From the NCBI GenBank assembly GCA_023437225.1, contig JAEZGS010000001.1, forward strand, positions 321,262-385,261: a stretch of DNA of 64,000 nucleotides, read 5' to 3'. Shown one piece after another: positions 55,309-63,883 of this stretch. Position numbers and translations under genes: made by a program. Source of the stretch: Bacteroidota bacterium. GTDB taxonomy: Bacteria; Bacteroidota; Bacteroidia; Chitinophagales; Chitinophagaceae. The stretch's first letter is position 1, and every line of letters starts with the position of its first letter. The notes below the pieces were generated by a model. The model saw only the letters and a list, made by a program, of their open reading frames with translations, did not search any database and was not told the origin of the DNA.

Positions 55309-56910
55309 ATGAACATCATGAAAAAATTATCAATATATTTCTTCGCATGCATGCTGCTGCTATTATCTGCATGTAGCAAGAGCTTCCTCGATACGGAAGA
55401 TGTTACCACTGCATCTGAACAAAATTTTTATAAAACTCCGAACGACGCATTCAAAGCACTTGTTGGCGCATACGATGGGCTGCAGCGGGTGTGGACAGAT
55501 GGCATCTCGCTTCCGGTTGCTGCAGAGGTTATGAGCGATAACACATTTGGCGGAACAGGAAACTCTGATGGTTTTGGTTATCAAATGATGGATGAATTTG
55601 ATAAACTTCGATCACCGTCCGATCAAAACATGTTTAATGCAAACTGGGTCGCTTACTATAAAGCAATTTATCGTTGCAATATGCTTATCAGTAAGATGGA
55701 GCAGATCAATTGGACAGGGCAGGAATCTCTCCGACCGGTATATGAAAGTGAAGCGCGCTTTCTGCGTGCATACCTGTATTTTGATATGGTACGGTTGTGG
55801 GGAAATATTCCACTCGTTACAGTTCCAACAACTGAGAATGTACCGCAGGCAACTCCTGAAGAAGTATATGCCCTGATTGCCAGCGATCTCAAATTTGCAG
55901 CAGACAACCTGCCGGCTACCAGCTTCAATGCGTTAGCTCCCGCCAATCATGGCAGGGTTACAAAATGGGCTGCAGAGTCGATGATAGGACGAGTGTTTTT
56001 ATACTATACAGGTTATTATGGTAAGCCGGATCTTGCTGGTGTCATCACTAAAGACGAGGCACTCGGCTACCTTGAAGATGTTATTGATAACAGCGGATAT
56101 GCACTTGTTGAAGACTTCGCTTCCTTATGGCCTGCGGCTTCTACCAACGATTATGCAGGCGAAGTAAATAAAGAGACGATCTTTTCTATCAAGTACACTT
56201 TTACGAGCGACTACGATGGAAATGCAGACGGCAATCATTGGATGGTTATGAATGGAATTCGGGAGCAGTCGACCTATCCATATGGAAATGGCTGGGGCGG
56301 ATCAACGGTGAATCCAAAATTATGGAATGCCTTCAATGCAAACGATATACGAAGGGCTGCTTCAATCATTTCGATTGCCGATGAAGAGATTGATTTCAAG
56401 ATGAAGAATAATCAACGTGAGTATACGGGTTACTACATCAAGAAATATACGCCGATGTCTGATTCACTCGGCAACAGCCTTGCAGTTAAAATGGGCGGCG
56501 TGAATTTTATGATAGGTCAATTTCAGGACTATGTTTCTATTAGATACGCTGATGTATTGCTTATGGCTGCGGAACTCGGTTCATCTAATGCGCAGGAATA
56601 TTTCGATGCTGTACGTAAGCGTGCTTATGGTGATAACTTCACTGCGCTAACAGTAAGCCAGGACAACATTATGAAGGAAAGAAGACTTGAATTTGCCCTT
56701 GAGGGACTCAGGTATTGGGATCTGTTGCGACAAGGTGTTGATGTGGCGGCGGCCACGATTGCAGAATCTACTACAGTACAAAATGGTGGTGTAAATACAA
56801 CCAAGACCATAACCGCTGCAAAGATCCAGGAAACAAAGGGATTACAACAGATTCCTTACACACAGATCACTCTATCTAATGGAGTTCTCAAACAAAACGC
56901 TGGTTGGTAA
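55309..56910 (+). CDS. SusD-type glycan-binding lipoprotein (second locus)
   Basis: A 533-residue RagB/SusD-family lipoprotein. The leader LLLLSAC is followed by SKSFLDTED, whose acidic stretch suits surface export. TPR-like helices and the typical LRYWDLLRQG motif near the C terminus are present. It pairs with the SusC encoded just upstream to form a lidded importer. An ATG three codons later (55318) is an equally good start. It overlaps by seven bases an upstream in-frame extension of the next gene, but that gene probably starts at 56943. Confidence 0.94.
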   Translation: MNIMKKLSIYFFACMLLLLSACSKSFLDTEDVTTASEQNFYKTPNDAFKALVGAYDGLQRVWTDGISLPVAAEVMSDNTFGGTGNSDGFGYQMMDEFDKLRSPSDQNMFNANWVAYYKAIYRCNMLISKMEQINWTGQESLRPVYESEARFLRAYLYFDMVRLWGNIPLVTVPTTENVPQATPEEVYALIASDLKFAADNLPATSFNALAPANHGRVTKWAAESMIGRVFLYYTGYYGKPDLAGVITKDEALGYLEDVIDNSGYALVEDFASLWPAASTNDYAGEVNKETIFSIKYTFTSDYDGNADGNHWMVMNGIREQSTYPYGNGWGGSTVNPKLWNAFNANDIRRAASIISIADEEIDFKMKNNQREYTGYYIKKYTPMSDSLGNSLAVKMGGVNFMIGQFQDYVSIRYADVLLMAAELGSSNAQEYFDAVRKRAYGDNFTALTVSQDNIMKERRLEFALEGLRYWDLLRQGVDVAAATIAESTTVQNGGVNTTKTITAAKIQETKGLQQIPYTQITLSNGVLKQNAGW

Positions 56911-56942
56911 ATGCTAAAACATCATCAAAGAAATTGATCAAT

Positions 56943-58367
56943 ATGAAATTCTTTAAAAATATAACATGGATGTTTCTTCTGGGGATATCCATGATGCTAT
57001 CCTGCAAAAAGGATAAATACGGTCTTGATTCATTGCCTGATGAGTCAGCAATAAAATTTGAGGTGGTGCAGGATAGGAATATCGATCCTGGTGGCAATAC
57101 AGTATATCTTATCAATCAAACACCACAGACAGTTCCTATCTGGGACTATGGCATTGGAAGATCAACGCGACAGGTGGATACTGTCAGATTCGCATTTGCA
57201 GGTGAGTATGAAATAAGATACTCGGTTGTTACCGGTGGCGGTGTAGTGGAAATGGACCCTGTAATCATCACCGTTACGGAAGACAATCTTAATTATGTGA
57301 ACGATCCACTTTGGACATTACTCACTGGTGGTGTTGGAAACGAGAAGACATGGATTCTTGATGCAAATGAGAATGGCGATAAGAAATTTTTTACCAGCCC
57401 GATATATTTCGCGGGAATGGACAATGCCTATGGAACAATAGCAGATGACGGACAGTCGGTGGAATGGCGACAGGTATGTACGGATCCCGCAGGTCCAAAT
57501 TGCTGGGTGTATGGTCCCAACTACACGAGTGATACCTGGGCCGCAGACAAGCGCGACTATGGCTTCATGACATTCAGTTTAAAAGGTGGTCCATTCTTGC
57601 AGACCGATCATAAAGGAGTTGCGGGTGTAGGCCAGCAATCAGGAACGTTTTTCCTTGATGTAAATACGCTTACACTTACCACTACCGATGCCACGCCGCT
57701 GCATGTCGCTTATACGCCAAATGATGTTGTTGGACTGAACAGCTGGCGCATCCTGTCACTCACTGAAAACACGATGCAACTTGCAGTGAAGAACAAAACA
57801 AAAGCTGAATACCAGGTATTGAATTTTATTTCCAAGGAATACAGTGATAGCTGGACACCTCCACCACCTCCACCTTCTAAGCCAGATGAGGGTTTCAATC
57901 CAGTTTTTGCACCAGGGGAATTGTTGACGATGCTTACGGGTGGTGCAAACTCCGGCAGATTCTGGACCCTTGATGCAAGTGGCAATCCTGTTGACTGGAT
58001 CGCGAAAGGTAATGGCTGGACGGCTAACAAGCAGTCATCTTATAATTGGGGATGGAATGAAAGCTGGGACGAGGCCGCAAGCAATGCGTGGATCCGATTC
58101 GATAATGTTGGTGGACAAAACTATACCCGCTTTCAAAACGGAGTTACTACAACAGGAACTTTCACCATCGATGAGGCGAATAATGAGATAACACTCGTTG
58201 GAAATACTTTATTAAGAAATGAATCCAGTTGGATGGATCCGAAAACAAACAAGATCAAAGTGATCAAGGCATTCCCCAACGACTTCAGAACGAAAGGCAT
58301 TTGGTTCGGTACAAGTTATGATGCTACAAAAGACGAATGGTTTGCATTCCATTACATAATCCCATAA
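56943..58367 (+). CDS. Surface glycan-binding lipoprotein with duplicated module
   Basis: A 474-residue lipoprotein with leader ISMMLSC followed by KKDKYGLD, a good surface-export signal. A PKD-like beta domain covers about 20-115. Two copies of a module of about 150 residues follow. Each opens with a Leu-Thr-Gly-Gly segment (LLTGGVGNEKTWILD near 126; MLTGGANSGRFWTLD near 330) and closes with a GTF-x-x-D segment. They are joined by a six-proline linker near 306-311. No enzyme motif is seen. Its place after SusD marks it as the surface glycan-binding protein of the locus. The start is ATG 56943, the only one giving a lipoprotein leader. Confidence 0.8.
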   Translation: MKFFKNITWMFLLGISMMLSCKKDKYGLDSLPDESAIKFEVVQDRNIDPGGNTVYLINQTPQTVPIWDYGIGRSTRQVDTVRFAFAGEYEIRYSVVTGGGVVEMDPVIITVTEDNLNYVNDPLWTLLTGGVGNEKTWILDANENGDKKFFTSPIYFAGMDNAYGTIADDGQSVEWRQVCTDPAGPNCWVYGPNYTSDTWAADKRDYGFMTFSLKGGPFLQTDHKGVAGVGQQSGTFFLDVNTLTLTTTDATPLHVAYTPNDVVGLNSWRILSLTENTMQLAVKNKTKAEYQVLNFISKEYSDSWTPPPPPPSKPDEGFNPVFAPGELLTMLTGGANSGRFWTLDASGNPVDWIAKGNGWTANKQSSYNWGWNESWDEAASNAWIRFDNVGGQNYTRFQNGVTTTGTFTIDEANNEITLVGNTLLRNESSWMDPKTNKIKVIKAFPNDFRTKGIWFGTSYDATKDEWFAFHYIIP

Positions 58368-58373
58368 TGCGTT

Positions 58374-58402
58374 AGCGGTCCGGGCCGTGTGGTCCGGCCG
58401 CT
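58374..58402 (+). terminator. Hairpin between lipoprotein and sialidase genes
   Basis: AGCGGTCCGG pairs with CCGGCCGCT (one bulged T) around a ten-base loop. The tail TTATTA has only a short T run. It may weaken or end the GH31-SusCD transcript ahead of the sialidase gene. Confidence 0.5.
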
Positions 58403-58517
58403 TATTACAATAGTACTTTACTCATAATCGTAGGGATATTCGTGTTCCGGCTTTACCTTGCAGTGGCGGTTTTGCTAATCACACAGGACTGATGATGCAA
58501 AGCTGTTGCTGAAACAA

Positions 58518-60086
58518 ATGATTATGGATATTAGACTGTTTTCTCTATTGATGGCATTGATCATGGCGGCGGGCTGCACTCATAAAATGCGGCCGCAAAA
58601 TTCGTCAGTTACTGTGCGTTCATATGCCCATGTACAACCGTTGTTGAAAGGCATGAAGCATAATGCGATTATTCGACTGGGTATCTATCAACCAATCACA
58701 GCTGCGGGCGAAACAGTTAAAGTCATCGAGTTGAAATTAAATGATGCAGCACGTGCATCGATAGACAAATTTGAACTTTATAACACAGGAATTGAAACTG
58801 CATTTTCAACAAGTAAGCTTGTTGGAACCGCGCGCTCTGAGGGAGCTACGATCAATGTTTCTCTTAACCTTGCGTTGAAGCCGGGATGGAATTACTTATG
58901 GTTAGATGCACATGTACGTGAAGATGCGAATATGGATGCCCGACCTGAAGTGCACATATCGCGAGTGGAGTTTTCCAAAAGTAAAACCACGGAGATCGCT
59001 GAACAGGGTGACTATAAAAGAAGGATAGGAGTCGCTGTGCGAAAAGCGAATGACGATGGTGTGCATACCTATCGCATACCAGGCATTGCTACAACAACCA
59101 AAGGTTCACTTATCGCGGTGTACGATATACGGTATAAACACAGCGGAGATCTTCCGGCGAACATTGATGTCGGTATGAGTCGCAGTACCGATGGAGGAAA
59201 GACATGGGAGCCGATGAAGGTCATTATGGACATGGGAGCACCGCATGAGAACAATGGTATTGGTGATCCCGCGGTACTTGTTGATCCGGCAACAGGCAAG
59301 ATCTGGGTGGCCGCATTATGGAGTAAAGGCAATCGTTCGATCGCCGGCTCGCAACCCGGCTTATCGCCGGACACTACAGGCCAGTTTATGCTTGCCAGCA
59401 GTGATGACGATGGGTTGACATGGTCGCACCCATACAACATCACAACACAGGTGAAAGATCCGAAGTGGCATTTATACTTCAATGGTCCTGGCAACGGGAT
59501 CGTCATGAAAGATGGAACCCTTGTGTTTCCTTCTCAATATTGGGACGAATCTACCAAGCCGGGGCTGCCACATTCATCTATCATCTATAGCAGGGACAAC
59601 GGTAAAACCTGGCGTTCGGGAATCGGTGCAAAAGCCAATACTACAGAAAGCCAGGTGGTTGAAACAACACCGGGTACTTTGATGTTAAACATGCGTGATA
59701 ATCGCGGCCGCTTCAGATCGGTTTCCATTACAAAAGATCTGGGGAAAACATGGGTGGAGCACATCACTTCTTACAATACCCTTGTTGATCCTGTTTGCAT
59801 GGCAAGCTTCATTAAGGCAGAAGTGAATGTTCCGGGCAAAGGAAACAGCGAAGTGTTATTCTTCGGCAATGTTGCATCGCCTTCAACTCGTCATAACATG
59901 ACAGTGAAAGCCAGCCTGGATCTTGGTGAGACTTGGCCGCATAAATATGAATTGTTGATTGACGAACGTATGACATACGGTTATTCCGCGCTCACGCGCA
60001 TCGATGCAAATTCTCTTGGGTATTTGTACGAAGGAGAACGCGATCTGTATTTTGTTCGTATCCCTGTATCAGAACTAATAAAATAA
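58518..60086 (+). CDS. GH33 exo-alpha-sialidase lipoprotein
   Basis: A 522-residue lipoprotein (leader IMAAGC) that should release terminal sialic acids. An N-terminal beta-sandwich (about 30-165, sialidase-associated) precedes a six-blade propeller with five Asp boxes (SxDxGxTW type). All catalytic residues of bacterial sialidases are present: Arg186 (YRIP), Arg205, Asp211, Glu377, Arg393 (NMRDN), Arg458 and the nucleophile Tyr489 (YGYSAL). The overall pattern is that of the Bacteroides BT0455 enzyme (from memory). The residues after the lipid Cys are THKMRP, with no acid, so it may face the periplasm. ATG 58518 was chosen over an in-frame TTG at 58506. Confidence 0.93.
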   Translation: MIMDIRLFSLLMALIMAAGCTHKMRPQNSSVTVRSYAHVQPLLKGMKHNAIIRLGIYQPITAAGETVKVIELKLNDAARASIDKFELYNTGIETAFSTSKLVGTARSEGATINVSLNLALKPGWNYLWLDAHVREDANMDARPEVHISRVEFSKSKTTEIAEQGDYKRRIGVAVRKANDDGVHTYRIPGIATTTKGSLIAVYDIRYKHSGDLPANIDVGMSRSTDGGKTWEPMKVIMDMGAPHENNGIGDPAVLVDPATGKIWVAALWSKGNRSIAGSQPGLSPDTTGQFMLASSDDDGLTWSHPYNITTQVKDPKWHLYFNGPGNGIVMKDGTLVFPSQYWDESTKPGLPHSSIIYSRDNGKTWRSGIGAKANTTESQVVETTPGTLMLNMRDNRGRFRSVSITKDLGKTWVEHITSYNTLVDPVCMASFIKAEVNVPGKGNSEVLFFGNVASPSTRHNMTVKASLDLGETWPHKYELLIDERMTYGYSALTRIDANSLGYLYEGERDLYFVRIPVSELIK

Positions 60087-60106
60087 GTTGCCTTGTTGCA
60101 ATCTAT

Positions 60107-61264
60107 TTATTTCTTCAACCGGTTGATCCACATGATGACACCGGTGATAGGGAAACTTACGCCAAGTAAACAAACAATCACCGCGATGATCTTGGAGGGT
60201 AATCCGAAGATTGAGCCAACGTGTATGGGTTTGAAGGCGGCGCGCACACGTTGACCTACATTCTTTTCACTGAATTTGAGATCGCCGATTATTTCACCTG
60301 TATATTGATTGGCGTAATAAACATCGCTTGCGCTTTCATGTGCACCAATGGGCAAGACAGAAATGTTGTAGGTGCCTGTTGAGTCATTGGGCGCACGCAA
60401 TGTATAAAATTGAGCTTCAGGTACCTTTGCCGTAATCGACGCGAAAGCCGCATCATATCCCGCTTTGCGTGTGTCCGCCACATATTCAGATTTTGGTGCT
60501 TCAGGAGATTTCGGAGTGGTGCCGGTCACAGAATAGATACCATCATTGAACCATTTGAATGACCATGCCAGCGCTGTGAACGCGAAGATGAAGAGAATGA
60601 TGGATGAATAAAATCCTAATACAATGTGCAGATCATGATTTACGCGTTTCCAGTTTGCATTGGTTTTGATCTTTAGGCGCTGCTTTAATATCGCCATGTT
60701 TTTTGGCCACCAGAGTATGATACCGGTAATTATTATAAACAGGAATACCAGGGTAGAAACACCGGTGATTGTTTTTCCGATGCTGCTGTCATTCCCTAAT
60801 AACCAACGATGCAAGGCAAACATTGTGTAGAAAAAAGTTTCGCGATAATTATACAGATCAGTGATCTCTCCTGAATATGGGTTGATGAATACGGTGTGTG
60901 TAGGTCGGCCAGGACCCGCTGGTGCAGCCGCTGCTGGAGCTTTGCCCTTATTTTGTGCATCCTTTGATTTCTTCAGTGTCACTCCAATTTCAATCGTTCT
61001 TTCTGCATCGGGGTAGATCTTTACGGAGCCGATCTTTGCATCCGGATAAGTCGCCTTTACAATCTTAGTAAGCGAGTCGATGGGCAATCGTTTTGCCTGC
61101 TGTTTTTCTGTGTCCGATAGTTCGACGAAATAGCGCTGCGGATCAAGCATCTGCTGCAACTCTTTTTCAAAAACAAGTACGGCACCTGTGAAGCAACAAA
61201 TCATTATTACAAGACCTGCGGCAAGACTCAGATAAAGGTGGATGTTACGAAAGAAAATTTTCAT
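60107..61264 (-). CDS. PepSY-associated transmembrane protein
   Basis: A 385-residue inner-membrane protein with four helices (about 7-30, 165-187, 215-237, 355-378). Long PepSY-type periplasmic domains lie between them. Such proteins are found beside siderophore receptors and are thought to reduce or release iron, as in the FoxB/PiuB group. It lies 70 bases downstream of a TonB siderophore receptor on the same strand, with a terminator hairpin in between. An Ala/Pro/Gly-rich stretch (APAAAAPAGPGRP) interrupts the first PepSY domain. Confidence 0.9.
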   Translation of the reverse strand: MKIFFRNIHLYLSLAAGLVIMICCFTGAVLVFEKELQQMLDPQRYFVELSDTEKQQAKRLPIDSLTKIVKATYPDAKIGSVKIYPDAERTIEIGVTLKKSKDAQNKGKAPAAAAPAGPGRPTHTVFINPYSGEITDLYNYRETFFYTMFALHRWLLGNDSSIGKTITGVSTLVFLFIIITGIILWWPKNMAILKQRLKIKTNANWKRVNHDLHIVLGFYSSIILFIFAFTALAWSFKWFNDGIYSVTGTTPKSPEAPKSEYVADTRKAGYDAAFASITAKVPEAQFYTLRAPNDSTGTYNISVLPIGAHESASDVYYANQYTGEIIGDLKFSEKNVGQRVRAAFKPIHVGSIFGLPSKIIAVIVCLLGVSFPITGVIMWINRLKK

Positions 61265-61275
61265 CGGCGAATATT

Positions 61276-61300
61276 TAAAAAGCCGGGACTAAGTCCCGGC
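61276..61300 (-). terminator. Terminator between the TonB receptor and PepSY genes
   Basis: GCCGGGAC (61282-61289) and GTCCCGGC (61293-61300) form a perfect eight-base stem with a three-base loop. On the minus strand it is followed by a run of five T. It lies between the receptor stop and the PepSY start, so only part of the transcripts should read into the second gene. Confidence 0.8.
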
Positions 61301-61334
61301 AATCATTATAATGTGTTGCGACCAGCGCTGAATT

Positions 61335-63785
61335 TTAGAATTTATAATTAAAGGTAGCTACAAATTGTGTGGGTGGAATAGGGTTGATGCTGTAATTCTC
61401 GTGCACATAATAATTGTAGGCGTTTGTAATGTTTGATGCCTTGGCGAGGACAGAGAATTTCTTAAAGCTGTATCCGAGTGAAACGTCGATTGTTGTAAAA
61501 CCGGGTACTTCTATTAATCTCGAATATTGTTGCGCCTGCTGCTTCGTATTGTTCCATCCACCAAATCGGTCGCCAGTGTAAAAGAGTGAAGCACCCACGC
61601 GGAATCCTTTCAACTTCTCACAGGGGATGTTATAAAAGATACTGGCGTTGGCTGTATGTGCGGGTGTGTTCACCAGTCTTTCGCCTTCCACATAGTTGCC
61701 TTTCGCATCAGGTGTCTGAGTGTACCGCATGTAATTATAGCTATAGCCTGCTATCACGTCCATACCTGCAAAGGGATGAGCGGTGATATCGAGTTCGACC
61801 CCGTCACTGGTAGTTTGACCGGTGAGTTCTTTGAAAGCAGTGTTGTTATTTACTGTGCCATCAGGTAAGAATTGAGCTGTTTGTGCGAGGTTATGATTTA
61901 TAATGCGATAACCGGTGATGTTGGCGGACAGTTTGCCTTTGATCAGATCGTTCTTAACTCCCAATTCAAATTGGTCGATCATCGATGGCTTCAGCGCGTT
62001 ACCATACACATCTGTTCCACTATTAACAGTGAATGAATTCGCATAGCTGGCAAAGAAAGAAGTGTTTTCCACCGGGCGGTAAACAAGACCTACACGTGGA
62101 GTAACAGCATCGTCATATTTCGATTTCCCGAAAGTTGAATTTTTCGAAAGAAGATCAACAGTTTCTGCGGGTCTTGCTTCCTGGTAGGAATAACGAACTC
62201 CAAGCAAAACTTTGAATTTCGCAGAAAGGCTTATCAGATCCTGCACATATGCACCAATCCTGTTTGTAGGAGTATATACAACGCGTATTCTGTTTGCTTC
62301 AGGAATATCTGTTCTTGCTACATATTTGGAAGGATTTAGAATATTGAAACTATCGTAGATAGCCGGTTGATTGAAAGTATAGGCAGTGGTATAGTAACGG
62401 TCGGCATCGATACCCGCAAGTAACGTATGTTCGATCTTGCCAGTCTTGAATTTTCCATTGATATCAATCTGTGCCATGTAATAATCTTCGCGATTGTCCT
62501 GTCTTCCTAATGGCCGTGCCCAGTTGCCATTCGCATCTGCCTGTATCCTTTCTGTAGAATAGTAATCTCTTGAGTAGTCCTGGTAGGACGTTGTTACATG
62601 AAGCTTCCACTTCTCATTAAAGCTGTGTTTTAATGAAGCGGTTGCAGTGGCCTGTTTTGTTTTCGCATACTGCCATGTTGCACCCATAAATCTAGAACGA
62701 GGAACGTCCGGCACTTTTGTGTTGTTCAATGAACCAATTCCAAAATCCGGTGTGAATTCATGTTGAAGGTAGTCGCCCTGCACAAGAAGTTCAGTACGTT
62801 TACCCAATTTGAAAAGCAGTGATGGATTTATATACACGCGGTCAGACTCAACAACATCGCGATAGCTTCCAGCGGATTCATATGCTCCATTGATCCGGAA
62901 TGCAACTCCACTGCTGATGGGACCATAAATATCAAATGTTGGTTTGATGAGGTTGTAGCTTCCCACTCTCAGAGAAACCTCTCCACCGAAATTGAATTTC
63001 GGTTGTTTTGTTACCATGTTTACTATTCCACCTGGAGCAACATTACCGTAAAGGATCGCAGCACTTCCTTTTAGCACCTCAACTTTTTCCAGGGAGCTTA
63101 CTTCAGGCATTGCGCCGCTGTTTACACGCGCACCATTTTTAAATAGATTATTTGAGCCGAATGAATATCCACGACCGGAAAAGCTTTCCTGTGTACTTGC
63201 ACGGGTGGTAGCGAGATAGATGCCATTCACATTGCGGATGACATCGCTAAGACGGCCTGCCTGTTGTGCTTTTATATGATTTTGCCCGATCACGGAAATG
63301 CTTTGCGGCAGGTCCATTGGGTTGATGTTGACTTTTCCAACAGAAACAACACGTGCATTGATCATTTTACTTGGTGTGATCACCACTTCGGCGAGCGTCT
63401 TAAAATCTTCGACCAGCGTAAATTGTACACTCGTCACCTTGCCCGGAACAACTTCAACCAGGGATTCTTTCGTTTCAAGACCAATGTTAGAGACAATGAG
63501 TGTGTACTTGCCTTCCACCAGGTTATCGAATACGAAAGATCCGTCTTCCTGTGTAGTTGTGGAAAGAGTGGTGCCCTGAAGGCTGGCCGTCACAAACGGA
63601 GCCGGACGCCCGTCGCGAGTGGTCACTTTACCAGCGATCAAGCCAGTTTTGTCTACCACCGGTATGGTTGTACCTGTAAATGAAATGTTCCCCGCAACAG
63701 CTCCATTCAGTGAGCTTTGAGCCTGTAAACCGTTGTATATTAAGATGAAGCATCCAATAAGCAGTGTAGTCAATATCCTTTTCAT
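61335..63785 (-). CDS. TonB-dependent siderophore receptor
   Basis: An 816-residue outer-membrane receptor of the FhuA/siderophore group. It has a signal peptide (about 1-24, ending LQAQ), a carboxypeptidase-regulatory-like domain (about 45-120) typical of Bacteroidota, a plug with LPQSISVIGQNHIK and GGIVNMVTKQP, and a 22-strand barrel ending FVATFNYKF. It probably brings in a ferric siderophore. No synthesis genes are nearby, so it may use foreign siderophores. The start is ATG 63785; an in-frame TTG at 63794 is rejected. It is followed by the PepSY gene. No clear Fur box was seen by eye. Confidence 0.92.
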   Translation of the reverse strand: MKRILTTLLIGCFILIYNGLQAQSSLNGAVAGNISFTGTTIPVVDKTGLIAGKVTTRDGRPAPFVTASLQGTTLSTTTQEDGSFVFDNLVEGKYTLIVSNIGLETKESLVEVVPGKVTSVQFTLVEDFKTLAEVVITPSKMINARVVSVGKVNINPMDLPQSISVIGQNHIKAQQAGRLSDVIRNVNGIYLATTRASTQESFSGRGYSFGSNNLFKNGARVNSGAMPEVSSLEKVEVLKGSAAILYGNVAPGGIVNMVTKQPKFNFGGEVSLRVGSYNLIKPTFDIYGPISSGVAFRINGAYESAGSYRDVVESDRVYINPSLLFKLGKRTELLVQGDYLQHEFTPDFGIGSLNNTKVPDVPRSRFMGATWQYAKTKQATATASLKHSFNEKWKLHVTTSYQDYSRDYYSTERIQADANGNWARPLGRQDNREDYYMAQIDINGKFKTGKIEHTLLAGIDADRYYTTAYTFNQPAIYDSFNILNPSKYVARTDIPEANRIRVVYTPTNRIGAYVQDLISLSAKFKVLLGVRYSYQEARPAETVDLLSKNSTFGKSKYDDAVTPRVGLVYRPVENTSFFASYANSFTVNSGTDVYGNALKPSMIDQFELGVKNDLIKGKLSANITGYRIINHNLAQTAQFLPDGTVNNNTAFKELTGQTTSDGVELDITAHPFAGMDVIAGYSYNYMRYTQTPDAKGNYVEGERLVNTPAHTANASIFYNIPCEKLKGFRVGASLFYTGDRFGGWNNTKQQAQQYSRLIEVPGFTTIDVSLGYSFKKFSVLAKASNITNAYNYYVHENYSINPIPPTQFVATFNYKF

Positions 63786-63835
63786 ACCGTTCAAATGATG
63801 TGAGGTGCAAAGGAATGTTGAAACAATGGGCTTTC

Positions 63836-63881
63836 CTCCCGCAATTGGGAAAACGTTTTACGGGAAACGGAAAGGCGGGAG
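63836..63881. promoter_or_regulatory. Inverted repeat and palindrome upstream of the siderophore receptor
   Basis: CTCCCGC at 63836-63842 and GCGGGAG at 63875-63881 are an inverted pair that encloses a 10-base palindrome AAAACGTTTT (63850-63859). The position, 50-95 bases before the receptor ATG, suits an operator. It does not resemble a classical Fur box. Confidence 0.35.
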
Positions 63882-63883
63882 TT

